A stretch of DNA of 64,000 bases from Ceraceosorus guamensis (GCF_003144195.1 NW_020290030.1:1-64000); one strand, 5' to 3'. Counted from the stretch's first letter, positions 11,883 to 24,669 are shown. The notes: generated from the letters alone by a model not told the origin. A program made the numbers and translations.

Positions 11883-12411
11883 CTTGTTCACCACCAAGGG
11901 CTGTTCGACTAGGCTTTGAGCTTGCAGCTTCGCAGTGCGTTGCAGCGGGTCACAAATTGCGCTACGACTCTGGTCCCGTATTTCTCGATGCTTTGGTGTA
12001 GGGCGGGAAGCCTGGCTTCAGCTTGGCTATAGCAGTTGCACACAGACTACAAAGATGCGCTTGAGGTTTGAGCAGGGGGCTTGTCCACTGCTTCGCTTTC
12101 TTCTTGTGCACGCCAGGGACAGACGCTCTATGTGCGTGCTAGATGATGCGCTGGGCTGAATGTCGAGCGCAAAGCAGAGGCGATTATCTGTTGTGGAAGC
12201 GAGGGAAAAGAGGCAATGCAGAGACGAAAAGAGGAGAGAGATGTCTTTTCGGCAATCACAAGCGGCGAATCACAATGGCTGCAGACCTGCTCACCGCGTG
12301 AGGTGCGTGTGGATGCTTCTCATTCAAAATTCACTCACACTCACCCTCTTGACTCAAACTCGTGACTTCACGATCGATCACCAAACAATAGAAGCCATGC
12401 AGAGGCAATCA

Positions 12412-12429
12412 AGCAGCAGCAGCAGCAGC
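12412..12429. repeat. (AGC)6 microsatellite
   Basis: Six trinucleotide units followed by degenerate CAG-rich sequence in a noncoding gap. Confidence 0.7.
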
Positions 12430-14028
12430 CAGCATGCAGCCAAGCAGCAGCGGGCCTCGCAGCGCGGAGCGCAGCGCAGGAGAGAAAAAAAGGCGCGCGC
12501 TTCTGAGCGCGGCTCGCACGCACACGCGTCGCTTTGCCGCCCGGCCACGTAAGAAGGGACTCAAGACTGACTTCACCTGCTTGCATGCATTTTACGAGTG
12601 AAGTGATGCATTTGTAATCTTGAATGATTAGCTCGGAAGGTTCACAGGGGCCAAGCTCGACGTTTGCATGGCTTTCCTACAATCTCGAATAAAATTTTTC
12701 ATTCAGGACTATAGCCACCATACAGTATGCTTGAGCCAGCGTTTCTTGAAGGTTCAGACGAGACGTGCATGCGATCAATTTGAAAGCAGGACTCCAGAAT
12801 TTGAAATCGCGACGCCTAGCTCACGCGATCGTGTGCTGTACATTATTCTGATTCAGGGCGCAGGCAGGCAGGCAGGTTCGCACCATCCATCTGATGAGGT
12901 CCACATCTTGCATCCAAGATTTTGATACCGTACACGCACGCGGGAGAATTTGTAACAACAAACCCGCGAGAGCAAAGAGCACGCACGAGTTGCCGCTCAC
13001 AAACGAGCGTGGAGGGCTTGGCCACTCAGACTACTCATTGTGACTCAAGACTCCAATCCGATTCACTTCGTATTTACGATTTGTTCATCCACGCATGTAC
13101 CGTAGTCTCCATTTGCATCGTCTTATTTTAATCGATCTGGAACGCGATAAGCTGCGCGTGCATGCGCGTGCGCCTGCTCTGCTTGGCGAGCTGCATGACG
13201 TACTAAGCAGCAGCAGTCAAGAGTGATGCACATCATCAATAACCTTCTGCATTCAATTCTCTCCGCCTTGCTTTACACAGGCACCAGCACAGCTTTGCTG
13301 TGACCCTGATGACCTTGAAGCTTGCCGTGCGCGGAGTTTCTCGTTGCATGCAGCAGCATGGATGCGACCAGCTGGCTAGGCCAGGCCGGCATCATCAGCA
13401 GCCAGTCAGAGGGCGCCCATTTCAAGTCTTGAGTGAGCCGAGCGCATGCACCCACCCTGCATTCTTGCTGATCTCTCTGTGCATTTGTACTTGGCATACA
13501 CCAGCACGAACCCTGATCGAGGTGGTGTAGGGGAGCGACATCGTACGACTTGTGGCGCGCCGAGACATCAGGCATCCGACGGAGAGCTGCTGCTTGCTGT
13601 TGGGATAGAAATCAGACAAGGCGCACGGCTCAGCAGAGGTGTGAGCATCCACGCAGGTTGAATGAGCCCTGAATCGTATGTCTACTCAATCACAGCGCGC
13701 CTCTCGAATCTGCCACGTCTTGCAATTCTGTGACAGCAGACCATGGATACCTCCTTTCCCAACATCAACGTGGATCCGCCCAAGTCTCGGTTCTCGGCCA
13801 AGACTCTCCACTGGTAATCACTCCGCGTCCTGTCGGTCGCGCTGTAGCAGATTTCCCCCCCGCCAGGGATAGAATGGATAAATTCGCGAATATTGAGGTC
13901 GACACTCGAAGCAAACTTCGCAACTGACAGAGTGACTGATGCACACAAGTCAGATGAACCGGCCGTAAAAGGTCTCCTGGAGCGTCGAAGCACACACGTG
14001 CTCAGCCAGCCGCCGCCGAGCCACCAGC

Positions 14029-14037
14029 TATATATAG
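14029..14037 (+). promoter_or_regulatory. TATA-like element upstream of GST
   Basis: TATATATAG within a palindromic GCTATATATAGC, 237 bp upstream of the GST ATG. The long distance makes its use uncertain. Confidence 0.3.
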
Positions 14038-14273
14038 CCGATGCCAGGCCTCCACCTGCATGGGTCACGGAGAAACCGTGTGGGGCTCACCGCTCACCGG
14101 AGCGCAGCTCAACAACCCACTACTCTGATCCCATTCGGAGTCTTGACGCAGATGCATTTACATTCGCTCGAAGCAACATTCGCTCGCCTCGTGATGATCT
14201 CTTTTGACCACGAGAACCATCTTCTACCACTCAAGTCCTTGGCAAAGCACTCCTTGTACGAGCTCTGAATACA

Positions 14274-15258
14274 ATGACACCAATCCTGCACGCGCTGGAC
14301 AACTCGAGAGCTTTCCGAGTCCTTTGGCTCGCCAATGAGCTCGACATCGAGCTGGACGTAAAGAGCTATGCTCGGATCGATGGCAAAGGTGCAGATCCCA
14401 AGATGAAAGAGCAAAGCAGGTTCAAATTGGGCAAAAGTCCTTGTATCGAGGACGATGATCTGCTCGTCGTTGAGAGCGGCAACTGCATGGAGTGAGTGGC
14501 TGAGCTCTTGGATGCAAGACCACCTCTTCCTCCTTTTCCGCTGTCATTGCTGCTCAACGCAATGCCCCCGTCTACAATGCGCCGCATGGGTGCTTGCGAC
14601 GGACATGCACAGATACCTCGTAGAGAGGTACGCTTCAAAAGGTGCCAGCTGGATACCAAACTCGCCAGACTGGAAAGGTCGCACAGCAGTCAGAGGCTGG
14701 ATCGGATTTGCCGAGACTCTCATGACGGTGAGCAAGGATCAGCTTTTGCGTCGTGACCATGCGCTGACGACGTTTGCGTCTTGCATTGCGCAATGTGCGG
14801 CACTTGCTCGCTCGTGATGCTCGCTTTAGCACGCTCTGCCAATCATTTACGTCCAATGGTTCGCAGACGAGGGCACTGCCAAAGAGCTTGGCCCGAAGCT
14901 GGGCGCAAACGTGGTCAAGGATCTTGACTACGTCGAAAGCGAATTGGTTGCAAACAGATCTGGTTACCTGTACGGCAACGACATCACCGCTGCGTAGGTA
15001 GCAAGCGCATCTATTCTGCCTCGTCCTCTTGCTCTGCAGTCTGACGCTTTGATGAACCCCTCGCCTACTCGCCTTGACGCTCACGACTGAAGAGATATCG
15101 CAGTCGCATTTAGCGTCGAGTACGTCTTGTTCAAGCAGATTGGCACGAGTAATCAGAAATGGCACGGTATAGATGCGTGGCTCAAACGCCTCGAGTCTAG
15201 ACCAGCCTACCAAAAGACGCTCAAAGCTGGCTTCAAGCACGACTTTTCATTGCTCTGA
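14274..15258 (+). CDS. Glutathione S-transferase
   Basis: Exons 14274-14491, 14613-14727, 14830-14993 and 15093-15258 give about 220 residues, the standard cytosolic GST size. The N-terminal thioredoxin-like half has LHALDNSRAFRVLWLANELDI, then KLGKSPCIEDDDLLVVESGNCMEYLVERY, where K-x-P and the ES pair bind glutathione. The C-terminal helical domain contains GNDITAADIAVAFSVEYV, a typical N-capping box, here split by an intron with a GTAGGT donor. GSTs conjugate glutathione to electrophiles or reduce peroxides; the exact class is unclear but resembles fungal Ure2-like/GTT1 proteins. It converges on the TLC gene with only 276 bp between stops. Confidence 0.9.
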
Positions 15259-15534
15259 AGGCCGCTGACCATTTCTTATCGGCTCCTCGATGCGGACCTG
15301 CACGTTTCGTTTGGACTAGGCACTCCTTGTAAGCCGACGAGCGTGAATGTCAAATGCAATGAATTCCATGAAATGTGGAAGCGGGTGTGAGGCCGGTTTG
15401 TGCCGGACTGTCGTATGCGCTCCAAAGGGGAGATGTCTGTTGGAGCTGTGCCCGAAACGACGTCCTCCGCAAAAGCACGTGCGGTGGATCGGAGTCTAGA
15501 TGGTTGCAGGATCGACGACGCGCTGGGCTCAAGC

Positions 15535-17032
15535 TTATTCGGCCGATTTGGCAACTTTGCGCCATCTAGCTTCCCTCTCTCCACCATAGCTACCAATGTC
15601 GGGCCGAGAGTACTTTCCCACCCCGGCTTCCCTCTCAAATTGCGAATCGTCCTTGCCAGTCACTCCGACCTGAACGCCCTGTTTGCCCTCGGCAATCGCT
15701 TTGGCGTCGAGTTTGTTGGACCCGTCAGCCGGTGCGGCTGTGAATCGTTTTTGCACTGCGCGAATCATGCTGTGTGATGTGAGGACAAAAGCGGGTCAGT
15801 CAAGCAAGCCCCTTCCGCTTGCGAGGGCAATGAGACTCACGCTCTAAACCAAATAAAGTTCAGGCTGTTCAGGGTGATGTTGCCGAGGGTGTAAAAGACC
15901 CGGTAAGAGATGGGAATGGGCGGCACGTGCGGCGTGGCAGGGAAGTTGACATTCATGAACCACGAGTAGGACTAGAGAGACGAGGGTGTGATGCTAATTT
16001 TGTGAGCGCAATCGACATTGGCAGACCCTCTATGAAGCTCACGTTGTAAACGCCAAACGTCAAGCGAGCGATCACGTAAGTGGACAGCAAGAAAACGGCG
16101 TTGATGAGCTGGATCTTGCTTCCGGTCTTGCCGAGCTTGTCTAGGAACCAGTGGATGTTGAGGAAAGCTGTGTTGGAAGAATTTCAGGATTGGCTCCCTA
16201 CTTGAGCGATGTGACAGCTGCGATGCAGAAGCCTGGGTCGAGACTCACGTGTGCTGAGCTCCCACAGGAGAAAGCCTAATCCATCATACATGAAGATTGG
16301 GTGCTGCACAAAGCAAACATTGGCAAAGGCGATGCATCAGCGTCACATTCATGAAGCGCGCACGTTAGGCTGATACAGCTGTCTGCCGGTCGACTGCGTG
16401 GACAGTCAGGATACGTGCGCTGATCGTCTTCGATTCGCGCACGAGCACGCGCAAGCACACAAGCGGCGCTCAACGCTCTCCATGCATTGCCAGCAAAGAT
16501 CCGATGCACCTGCTCCTTGCATGGCCCAAACAGCGCCCCGAATCGTGAATCGACTGCATTGCCGACTCACATAGACAAGCACAAATGCGGTGAGCGCGAC
16601 GACTCCGTGGGCTACGAAGGCCGGTCCATCGAAGAGGATGGAGACAACAGTGTCCCAGATGAAGTAGCCAATGGCGATGGCATAGACTTGTCCGGCCTCG
16701 AAAGTGTATCCATACACCCTCCTCAGCGCCAAGGGGTGAGTGCCGTTCAGGCCGCCATGCTGGTATACATCCCACCACACTTTTCCGCAGAGCGGGGTGA
16801 TGATGGCTGCGTGCACCAAAGCGACAAAATGAACGTCCCACGATATCCTCGTGCTCCTCTTGAGTTTGGGATATGTGTTGGGGAAGATGTAGGGAGAGAC
16901 GAGGGAAGAGAGGAGCTGCAAGGTTGTCCACAGCGCGAGACTGCGGATGATGGTGCTCAGATGGGCAGGCAGGAGCGGCAGACCTGCTTGAATAGCGTAA
17001 GGCGTCGCCCACTCGGCCAAATCGAAGGTCAT
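15535..17032 (-). CDS. TLC-domain membrane protein (TMEM56/TLCD-like)
   Basis: Exons 17032-16571, 16303-16249, 16167-16043, 15971-15841 and 15769-15535 (minus strand) give about 335 residues. Multiple transmembrane segments cover residues about 20-265. Signatures are TRISWDVHFVALVHAAI, GYFIWDTVVSILFDG, then HPIFMYDGLGFLLWELSTPFLNIHW across short exons, and ARLTFGVYN. These match the TRAM-LAG1-CLN8 domain of TMEM56-type proteins rather than ceramide synthases. TLC proteins act in membrane lipid sensing or transport; the substrate is unknown. The last 75 residues form a charged soluble tail (AIAEGKQGVQVGVTGKDD). The first intron (267 nt) is longer than usual. Confidence 0.85.
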
Positions 17033-17096
17033 CTTCGGTCGCTCGCAGTGTCGGCGTCACGTCACGTCTGAGTGAGAATAGCAGGGAGTGGTGGGT

Positions 17097-17132
17097 GGAT
17101 GGATGGATGGATGGATGGATGGATGGATGGAT
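17097..17132. repeat. (GGAT)9 microsatellite
   Basis: Nine perfect tetranucleotide units just upstream of the TLC-domain gene, in its probable 5' flank. Confidence 0.9.
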
Positions 17133-18919
17133 AGAGTGAGTGAGCTGAATGCTTGACGTCCGGATGCCGATGATTTACGATTCTGTGTGCTTTCCCGACT
17201 TCGCACGGTTCGCGATGCAAAGCAGATCGCATCTGCCCGCTGATCTGTGCGTGTGTGGAAGATCGTGGGTGCAACACACACCACAGACCACCAGCACGCG
17301 CACGCAGTAGCAGCTGCTTATGCTGCTGCATCTCTATACAAGCATGATGCGTGTGTACATGCATGCATGATATACGCCTCCGTCGCTTGTCGGAAGGGAA
17401 GCCGCTCTCCAAAGCGCATCATCCATCCCTCTTCGCGCCCCAACAATCCGACTCCGGCCAGCAGGCATTTCACGCTCATTCGCGCACACGCACTCACTGA
17501 CTCGTGACTTGCGTCGTCGGAGGGAGCTAGGCAAGGGAGTGCTCTCACCTTCGAGAATAATCCGCTTCCAAGCGTTTGACCTTCAGTCACACAGTGAGCA
17601 CGTGACTGATCGTCCACTCAGCAGCATCCGCTTGATGCGCGTGATATGTGTGCTCGCTCGATAGAAGCACAAGCACGCCATCCCCACGCCCGTGACTCAC
17701 GATTGCGACATTCGGATTCGCCTTGCTTAGCGCGACACACCAGCACAGCTTAGCATAAACCGCCCATCATGGCGACTTCGGCACACACGCGCAACTTGCA
17801 TGTTCAGCACACCGTACCCTCGTGCCGATGATACAGTTATTGATGAGTATGAGTGAGGTCTATGACAGCTAGCTGAGCCGCCGTTGCAGCATGGCAACCG
17901 TGGGGCGAAGAGCGAAGCAATCGGAATCCAGCACTTCGACCCGCGGCCAGCAGCATGGGGGCCATCGGTATGCAGCCGCAGGCAAGACGACCTACGCGGC
18001 TCGATCGAGCTCGAGCATGGACCGCTTTGATGGACTCCTCCAACGAAGTTCGCCGTTTGCAATCAAGAGCATCGGCACGCCCGCCGACGGTCGAGGCAAT
18101 CACGAATCACGAGCTTCGGCATCTCCATGCAACAAGCACAATCACTCAGCTTAGCTTCTTCTTGGCCTGCCGCCTGATTTGATAATGTCCGCCTGGATCA
18201 AACGGCGGTTTGACTCGCTTCTTGCTCCTTTTGGCTTTGGCAGACGCTCCATCAGCATCACACATCTGGTCTCGTCCGCTGTTCTTCTGTGCGCGCCTAC
18301 CCCCACGCTGGTGTGCGGGCCGATGGTGTGATGGAGAGCATAGCATATTGCCGAGATCACTGCGGCAGCTAAGTCGCAGGATGACTGACCTCCATCTGCT
18401 CACCGCAAGCTGCTGCTGCATCGGACCCTCCCCCCGGCTTCAGGAACGCTTACTCTGCTTGGCCATAGCTCCCGCTCTCTTCGTGCTTGCAGCGTCGCTC
18501 GACTCGAGCGACGATGATGGATTCGAAATTGAGGTGGATGAGCAAGCAGAGCTCAATAGCACGCGACCTGCTATCGGTCCAAACCTATGCACAATTGACA
18601 AGAGTGAGTGGGTAGCGATTCGTGATCACCTGTCTCGCAAGTGCGGTTCCTCCCAGCTGGTATCGCTATACGCCACATTCGCCCACTCTCTCACGCGGCA
18701 ACTGCCCTGGTTGGGCGCGGCTTCCGTTCCTAGATTTCAAAGCAACGCATGGCATGGCAAGTGCACTTCGATCTGGTCCAACCTCAGACTTGGCGTAGTC
18801 TGGTTCACAACACTCGCCCTGTGCACTGATCGCTTGCATTTGCAATCAAAGTCGCGGCTGCGAGTAGCCGTAAGTCTGTCGTGACACCCATGGAAGTGCA
18901 GCAACCTGTCAGCCTCCCA

Positions 18920-18925
18920 TATATA
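18920..18925 (+). promoter_or_regulatory. TATA-like box of the permease gene
   Basis: CCCATATATACC, 140 bp upstream of the ATG at 19065. Confidence 0.4.
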
Positions 18926-19064
18926 CCGCCTCCAGTCGATACTTGAGCGCCAATACTTCCCCAAAGCAAATGGACGGACATCCGCTCCTACAATTTACAT
19001 CCTTCCACCATTTCACCCCATCTCGCCTGGCGTCACACGGCCCAGATCTGGGTGATCAGTCGGT

Positions 19065-21111
19065 ATGGTCGCGCCAATCGTTGCAGAGATCGGACCTGGC
19101 GTGCCCGTCTTGCCTCCACATCCCGGTGCGGTCGCGCCCACTTCAGACTCTTCAAGCATCGCGAGCGAGAAGCAAGACGAGTCTGGCCGCAAGACGATCA
19201 ATAGCGACGGAGAGCTTACCCTTTCGGGTTCAGAAACGCCTTCCCCTAGTCCACCGTCCGGCAAGAATCTGGCGGTGGAGGGTTTAGAACCGCCGCGTCT
19301 GGTGGATCTTTTCCTGCCGCAAAACAAAAAGAGGAATCAGATCAAGGATCTCGACACTATTGCCACCCAACGATCAGTGCTTGATGATCCGGTCAAAGCG
19401 CAGCATTTTCAGCCTCCGACAACCTGGGAAAACTACCGCAATTTCGATTCCGAATTTCGGTGGACGTGGAGAGAAGAGAAGGTGAGCGAAGCCTGGTTCG
19501 ACGAGTATGCGTCACGACCGGTGCTCATGCATTTACTTGGCGGAACTCTGATTGGCAGGACCTGGTTCGCCTGTTGGACCGAAAGGTCTTGGCTTTCGCG
19601 TGCCTCGCTTTCGTCTCACTGAATTTGGACAGAAACAACCTACTGGCTGCTAACTCGGACGGCATGCTGCCCGATCTTGGGCTGACACAAGATGACTATG
19701 GCCTGGCCAACACACTTTTCAAGGTCTGCTTCTTGATCGCAGAGCTGCCGGGTCAACTCATCTCGAAGCGCATTGGTCCCGATCGCTTCGTACCTTTGCA
19801 GATGGGAGCCTGGGCCATCCTAACCATCTTTCAGTTCTTCATCTCCGGACGAACGTCGTATCTCTTGTGCCGATGCCTACTTGGCTTCTGTCAAGGATCT
19901 TTCATTCCGGATCTCATGCTCTTCTTGTCACTTTTCTACAAGAATGCAGAGTTGTACATGCGTTTGGCCATCTTTTGGTTCGGCATGCAGGCGACCTCTT
20001 TCGTCTCGAGCTACTTCACCTACGGCCTCATGCAGATGGGCGGCGTTGCTGGCAAAGAAGGGTGGAGATGGCTCTTCGTGAGTCTGGCTGCGCGCAAGCT
20101 TCACGAGGAGGTAGTGGCCCATCTGACCGTGCCTTCTCTCTTGCCGATGTAGTTCTGGGAAGGCCTGCTGACGCTCGGCATGGCGGTGCTCGCTTGGTTC
20201 AAGATGCCTCCAGGTCCGTCGCAAGTCAAGCGAGGCTTCTATACGGATCACGACCGACAGTCGAAGATTGCCGTGATGCGCGTCATCCGCGACGATCCTG
20301 GCAAAGCGACGATGCATAACCGTCAAGGACTGAGCTTCAAGCAATTCTTTGAGACGGTGCTCGACTACAAAATGTTCCCGCTCTACTTTCACGGTCTGCT
20401 CTTCGAAGTGCCTCAAGATACTGTGCAGCAATACCTCACGATCTCTCTCAAGCAGCTCGGCTTCTCCACCCTGCTTTCGCAAACCCTCAGCTCGGTGCAC
20501 TACGCTTGCACCATCTTCACGAGTCTGGCCGTCAACATCCTCGTTGAGCTTACTCGAACCAGAGCTTTGAACTGCGTCCTGCTCGGTATTTGGGTCTTGC
20601 CGTGCTTGATAGCTCTCAAGCTTCTGCCTTTCCCCAATCCTTGGGGGTTCTTTGCCGTTGCTACCGTGCTCACTTCAGGTCCTTACATCCATCCAAGTGA
20701 GTGGTGACACCGCAAGCGTTCTGAAATATAAGACGCGCTATGGTGCTGATTCGCAGTCCTGAATGCTCTGCTCCAGTCCAAGTCGCTTGGGTCTCGGAAA
20801 TCTCCGGAGATGTCGGCAAGCGTGCTTTGACCGCTTCCGTGTACAACATGTTTGTCCAGGGCTCTTCCATCATCGGATCCAATACGTATCGTGCGAGCGA
20901 CGCACCAGAATACTCAAAAGGCAACACTGTCCTCATCGTCCTCACGACCGTGAACATGCTCTCCTACTTCTTCACCCGATGGTTTTATCGTCGCATCAAC
21001 GGAAAGAGAGACGAAAGGTGGTCCTCGATGTCCGAAGAGGAGAAGGAGCATTACCTCGCCACTACCACCGACAAAGGAAATGACCACCTCACTTTCCGCT
21101 TCGTATTCTAG
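19065..21111 (+). CDS. MFS transporter, allantoate/Dal5-type anion:cation symporter
   Basis: Exons 19065-19481, 19559-20077, 20153-20696 and 20777-21111 give about 604 residues. A 140-residue Ser/Pro-rich cytosolic N-terminus precedes helix 1 (LDRKVLAFACLAFVSLNLDR), whose NLDRNNL is the Dal5-family signature. LISKRIGPDRFVPLQMGAW (loop 2-3) and LLGFCQGSFIPDLMLFLSLFY follow. The last exon begins at the CAG ending at 20776, because this yields HPIQVAWVSEISGDVGKRAL, the conserved helix-10/11 loop of the family. Members move allantoate, ureidosuccinate, nicotinate, biotin precursors and similar small organic anions with protons across the plasma membrane. The substrate cannot be told from sequence. 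Confidence 0.88.
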
Positions 21112-22172
21112 GGTCTCGGTCATCCATCATTCTCACACATGTTTCGCCTTGCGCGTCTCCGCGTTTGAGGTAGACGACACACGAAAAGACCGGTTCATGT
21201 CACATTCTCCACAGTCTACCATCCACACTTGTACTCCCACCATGATAGAATCGAATGTCGCGACGCCGGCTGCTGCCAGTTGAAGATTCACAGCGTGGAG
21301 GTAATCTGCTGCAAGATGTGCACATGCTGGCGGTAGGTGAGCTCCTCCATCCAGACACGCAGACACGCGAGTGAAATGCCCTGCGTGCCTTGCTCTGCAA
21401 TTCAGCGTGCCGCGAACATTCGTCATCAGCACATGGCAAGTCAGGAACGATTAGAATCGCGAGCGACCTCTCGCGATCGCGATCAGGAAAGCCAAGGAGG
21501 TGCGGAAGCTCACCTGGTGAGGTTTCGCGCTTGCGTGAGCCCATTGGTGATTGTGGATAATGAGGCCCCCGGTGCATGGCTGCCGCATCAGATCTCAAGA
21601 GCATGCAGTGCTTGCAGCTTTGGACGGCATGCACGGACCTCTTCGCGGATGGCGCCATCGCCATTTAGAGTCCCGAGTCTGAGCTAAAAGGTGCTGCATG
21701 GCGATTGAGGGCGCGGGCTTGCCTTGGCTATCCAACGTGTATCGGTACATTATCAAGGTCTTTCGGCCCGCATCGCTCAAGATTGTCTGTTGAAAAAAGG
21801 CGGATGAACAGCAGCCGCATAAACCACAATCATCGAGACGAGAGTTTTCTCGACCTCAGCTTGGCGTCCTTTCGCAAAGGGCGTGACACAGGACCTGGAT
21901 GGTGTCATGTGGGGCTATGAGATAGCAGCGTGTTTTGAAGACTCGAAGCTGCCAATTGCTTGTCACACCACGAACGCTTCTGGCAGTCGAGCGCTGCATC
22001 GACACACTTGTTAATGCCAGTGCGCACGATACGGAGTGCTACTGTGCACACGACATCGATGGGTCTGATGTCTTATAAGATGTGGTGAATCATCGACAAC
22101 CCGCCTCGTGATTCTGTCTCCAGTCCAGCAGAGCCAACAAATCGTCCATCACTCCAAATCATTTCAACCACA
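21112..22172. other. Intergenic region
   Basis: About 1.06 kb between two same-strand genes. No gene recognised. CTTATAAG at 22074-22081 may be the core promoter of the carbonic anhydrase, roughly 95 bp before its ATG. Confidence 0.45.
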
Positions 22173-23173
22173 ATGTCGGTCGCCAAAGAGGTAGCAAGTG
22201 CCAATCAAGCATTCGTTTCCAGCCGCAAGACTGGTCAATTGCCACTGCCGCCTGCGCGAAAGCTGACCGTCTTGACGTGCATGGACGCCCGCATCGACCC
22301 CGTCGTGAGTCCCTGGGGAAGGAGGGAGCGACGAAAGCCGGCCTTGGTCGAGAGCACACTACGAGACAAGAGCTGACGACCTACGAGAATCCGATTCTGG
22401 TAGGCTGCATTTGGTATCAAGGAAGGTGACGCTCATGTCATTCGTAATGCTGTGAGTTGGATACCGTACCTGCCAACTGCATTTGAAAGAAGACTCGGCT
22501 CAACTGTCCTACATACTTCCAACTCTCTGCCAAATCTCTAGGGCGCCCGTGCCCCCGACGCCGTCCGCAGTCTTGTGATCAGCCAGCAATTGCTGGGCAC
22601 GGACACCATTCTGGTGATTGGCCATTCGTGAGTGAGGCGCACCCCGCAGATTCAGGGTTGGCCACCAGGAGCTCAATGCCCCTCGCCCTCTTGACCAAAA
22701 AAGCGACTGTGGAATGCTGAGTAGGTCGAGACGTGCTTCGCACGCAAACTGGCACTCGCTGAGCATATCTTTGGCTGTCTATCCTCTCAGCTTTCCAAAC
22801 GCCTCAAGCTCGCGAGATCGTGGCCAAGCAACAAGGAAGTCACCTCGACAGCAAGGGACAGGCCGAGCTCGACTCTCTGAACTTCCTCGAGTGAGTCGCA
22901 GGACAGTGCTACTTGCGCATTGCCCATCATGCCTGACGCTAGGCATTCGACTGTCTAGGTTCCCCGACCTCCATTCCAATGTCGCCAGTGATGTCGCATT
23001 TTTGAAGAGCAACACCCTCATCAAGCCCAACACTGACATCTCTGGCTGGGTCGTGAGTTCAAATGAGCCCGGGGCAACACGCATGACCGTGACTGACTGC
23101 GATCGCTTCCGCCTCCTCCATCAAACGGGAACAGTATGATGTCGGCAGCGGCAAGCTGAGCCAGGTCGCCTAG
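22173..23173 (+). CDS. Beta-class carbonic anhydrase (Cab-type)
   Basis: Seven exons: 22173-22304, 22404-22451, 22542-22627, 22704-22720, 22791-22890, 22959-23052 and 23135-23173, giving about 171 residues, right for the short Cab-type beta class. The first zinc ligand and its dyad Asp/Arg are in LTCMDARIDP. The second and third ligands are the His and Cys of GHSDCGML, and the Cys is encoded by a 17-nt microexon (22704-22720). FGIKEGDAHVIRNAGARAPDAVRSL and ISGWVYDVGSGKL are typical core and C-terminal strands. The enzyme interconverts CO2 and bicarbonate, feeding carboxylases and CO2 sensing. No targeting peptide is seen, so it is probably cytosolic. If the microexon were skipped, both the frame and the zinc site would be lost. 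Confidence 0.9.
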
Positions 23174-23577
23174 AAGCTTGTACAGCCTCGCCAGGCTCGA
23201 CAAGCTGTCCAACCACCGGCATTCGCGTGTACCTGTGCATCTTACCATCACATCCTGACTCCAGGTCCGGATCTTTCGTGACAATGGATGCGCATTGCAG
23301 TCGTCGTAGTCGTGAGAGGACATCGTGAGAAATGAAAGTTGCCCAAAACGGCTCAGACGCAGGGACGTCAGAGAAGCGACGCTTTGTCCTCACCGAGCAT
23401 GATCCACAGGTTTGCGATCTGCAGCTGTATTTGGCTAGAGAGGATATTCGAGAGGGTCCCGGTCAGCAGTGTCCGCATGCACACGCAAGCAGCCTGTGGA
23501 CCCATGAAGACACGACGAATATCGAGCGGAAACTCCTGTGGCAAATGTGCTCGAGGCTAGAAGGTGGGTCGCGCGCC
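23174..23577. other. Convergent intergenic gap
   Basis: 404 bp between tail-to-tail genes; I see nothing specific in it. Confidence 0.5.
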
Positions 23578-24669
23578 TTAGTCCTCTTCGTAGACATGTC
23601 GCTTGCGAGATTCGCCTGGGGTCATGCCCTTGCCTGCGCCTACGACACCGACTGCGACAAAAAAAGAGTGAGTGGTAAGCCGTACACTCGACGATGGTGC
23701 ACGTATGCGCTCGCCTGATCGAGAAGTCTCACCTCTGGCCAAAGGATCCTCGGGCGTCCTGAACATGCTCTTCCCAGATGTGCCTGCAATCGAATATCCC
23801 TTCTTGGCACCCTTTTTAGCAAATTTCTGCCAGGTGCTCTGCTTTTCCAGTGCTGCCTGATCCTTGCCCTGACTACGCTCTGTCTTTTTCTCATTGCGTT
23901 TGCGCTTCCTTTCCCGCTCAGCTTCCTCTTCTGGCGTCAAGGTGCTAGCGCCGCGTTTCACATTGCCAGCTTTGGTTACAGGCGTGTTGGATGCGGCATC
24001 TGAAGAGCCAGTCCCTGCGCCTGGACCGGATGACCTGGCCAAGGGCTTCAAGGAAGCACTGGTCACCATTTCGGTGGTATTGTATCCCTTGAATACGATG
24101 CTGTAGACTGGGTTAGCGGCAGATCCTCCGACCGACGTGATGCGTGCGGGATACCAGCGCCCGTCCGCCTGAAGGTCAACAAAAGATAAGTCAGAGACAT
24201 TGTAATGTACGCAGGGCATTCGACACGGGCTAGTCGCGTCTAGCTCACCTGGTACTTTGCCATGCATTCTTCACCTGCAGCATACTTCCTGACTTCCTTC
24301 TCGGTTGCTGTTGATCGTGAATTGGAGGCCTCTCCTCTCGGACTTTCATCACGCGACTTTGCGCTCGTGCTCGGAAGCTTGGATGAGCCAGCGTGCGGAC
24401 TGCTAGAAGCCGCTTTGGTAGCCTGCGCTTCGGCTGTTTGTTGTGACACCAGCTCCCGAGTCAGAGCGATGAGGTTGGTCAGCTCTTCTTGTAGTGTCTT
24501 GAGTTCCGCATTGTTAGGGTCCGCGGACAAGGCGTCATTGACCTGCGACAGCTGAAACTCGTACGACTGCAGTCTGTTGAGGAGTGCGATACAGGAAAAA
24601 CAGCGTGAGCATGGCAGCGTCGCTAGAGAAAGTATGGCGGATGCATCGCGCTCACTCGGTGGCGTCCAT
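23578..24669 (-). CDS. SPF30/SMNDC1-like Tudor-domain splicing factor
   Basis: Exons on the minus strand are 24669-24656 (14 nt), 24573-24249, 24168-23733 and 23651-23578, giving about 282 residues. The start gives MDATELQSYEFQLSQVNDAL, the N-terminal helix seen in SPF30, followed by ADPNNAELKTLQEELTNLI. A Ser-rich linker leads to a Tudor domain (GEECMAKYQADGRWYPARI, then VYSIVFKGYNTTEMV) whose aromatic residues bind symmetrically dimethylated arginine on Sm proteins. The basic tail RKRKRNEKK, WQKFAKKGAKKGYSI, KSMFRTPEDP and VGVVGAGKGMTP match the family C-terminus. SPF30 is needed for tri-snRNP recruitment in the spliceosome. The protein is nuclear and slightly longer than human SMNDC1 (238 residues). 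Confidence 0.85.

Larger units (their letters stand above)
11883..14273. other. Divergent intergenic region
   Basis: This 2.4-kb gap between the carrier and GST promoters contains no credible gene. It has an (AGC)n run at 12412-12429, AT-richer stretches near 12600-12720, and a TATATATAG element at 14029-14037, about 240 bp before the GST start. Confidence 0.5.
17033..19064. other. Divergent intergenic region
   Basis: This 2.0-kb gap holds a (GGAT)9 microsatellite next to the TLC gene start and a TATATA element at 18920-18925 about 140 bp before the permease start. An open frame across 18210-18884 lacks an early ATG and any recognisable domain, so it is not called a gene. Confidence 0.5.

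Noticed and set aside
18210-18884. 224-residue open frame on the plus strand between the TLC and permease genes
   Set aside because: It opens at TTG, has no recognisable domain, mixed composition without a signal peptide, and no clear splice partners.
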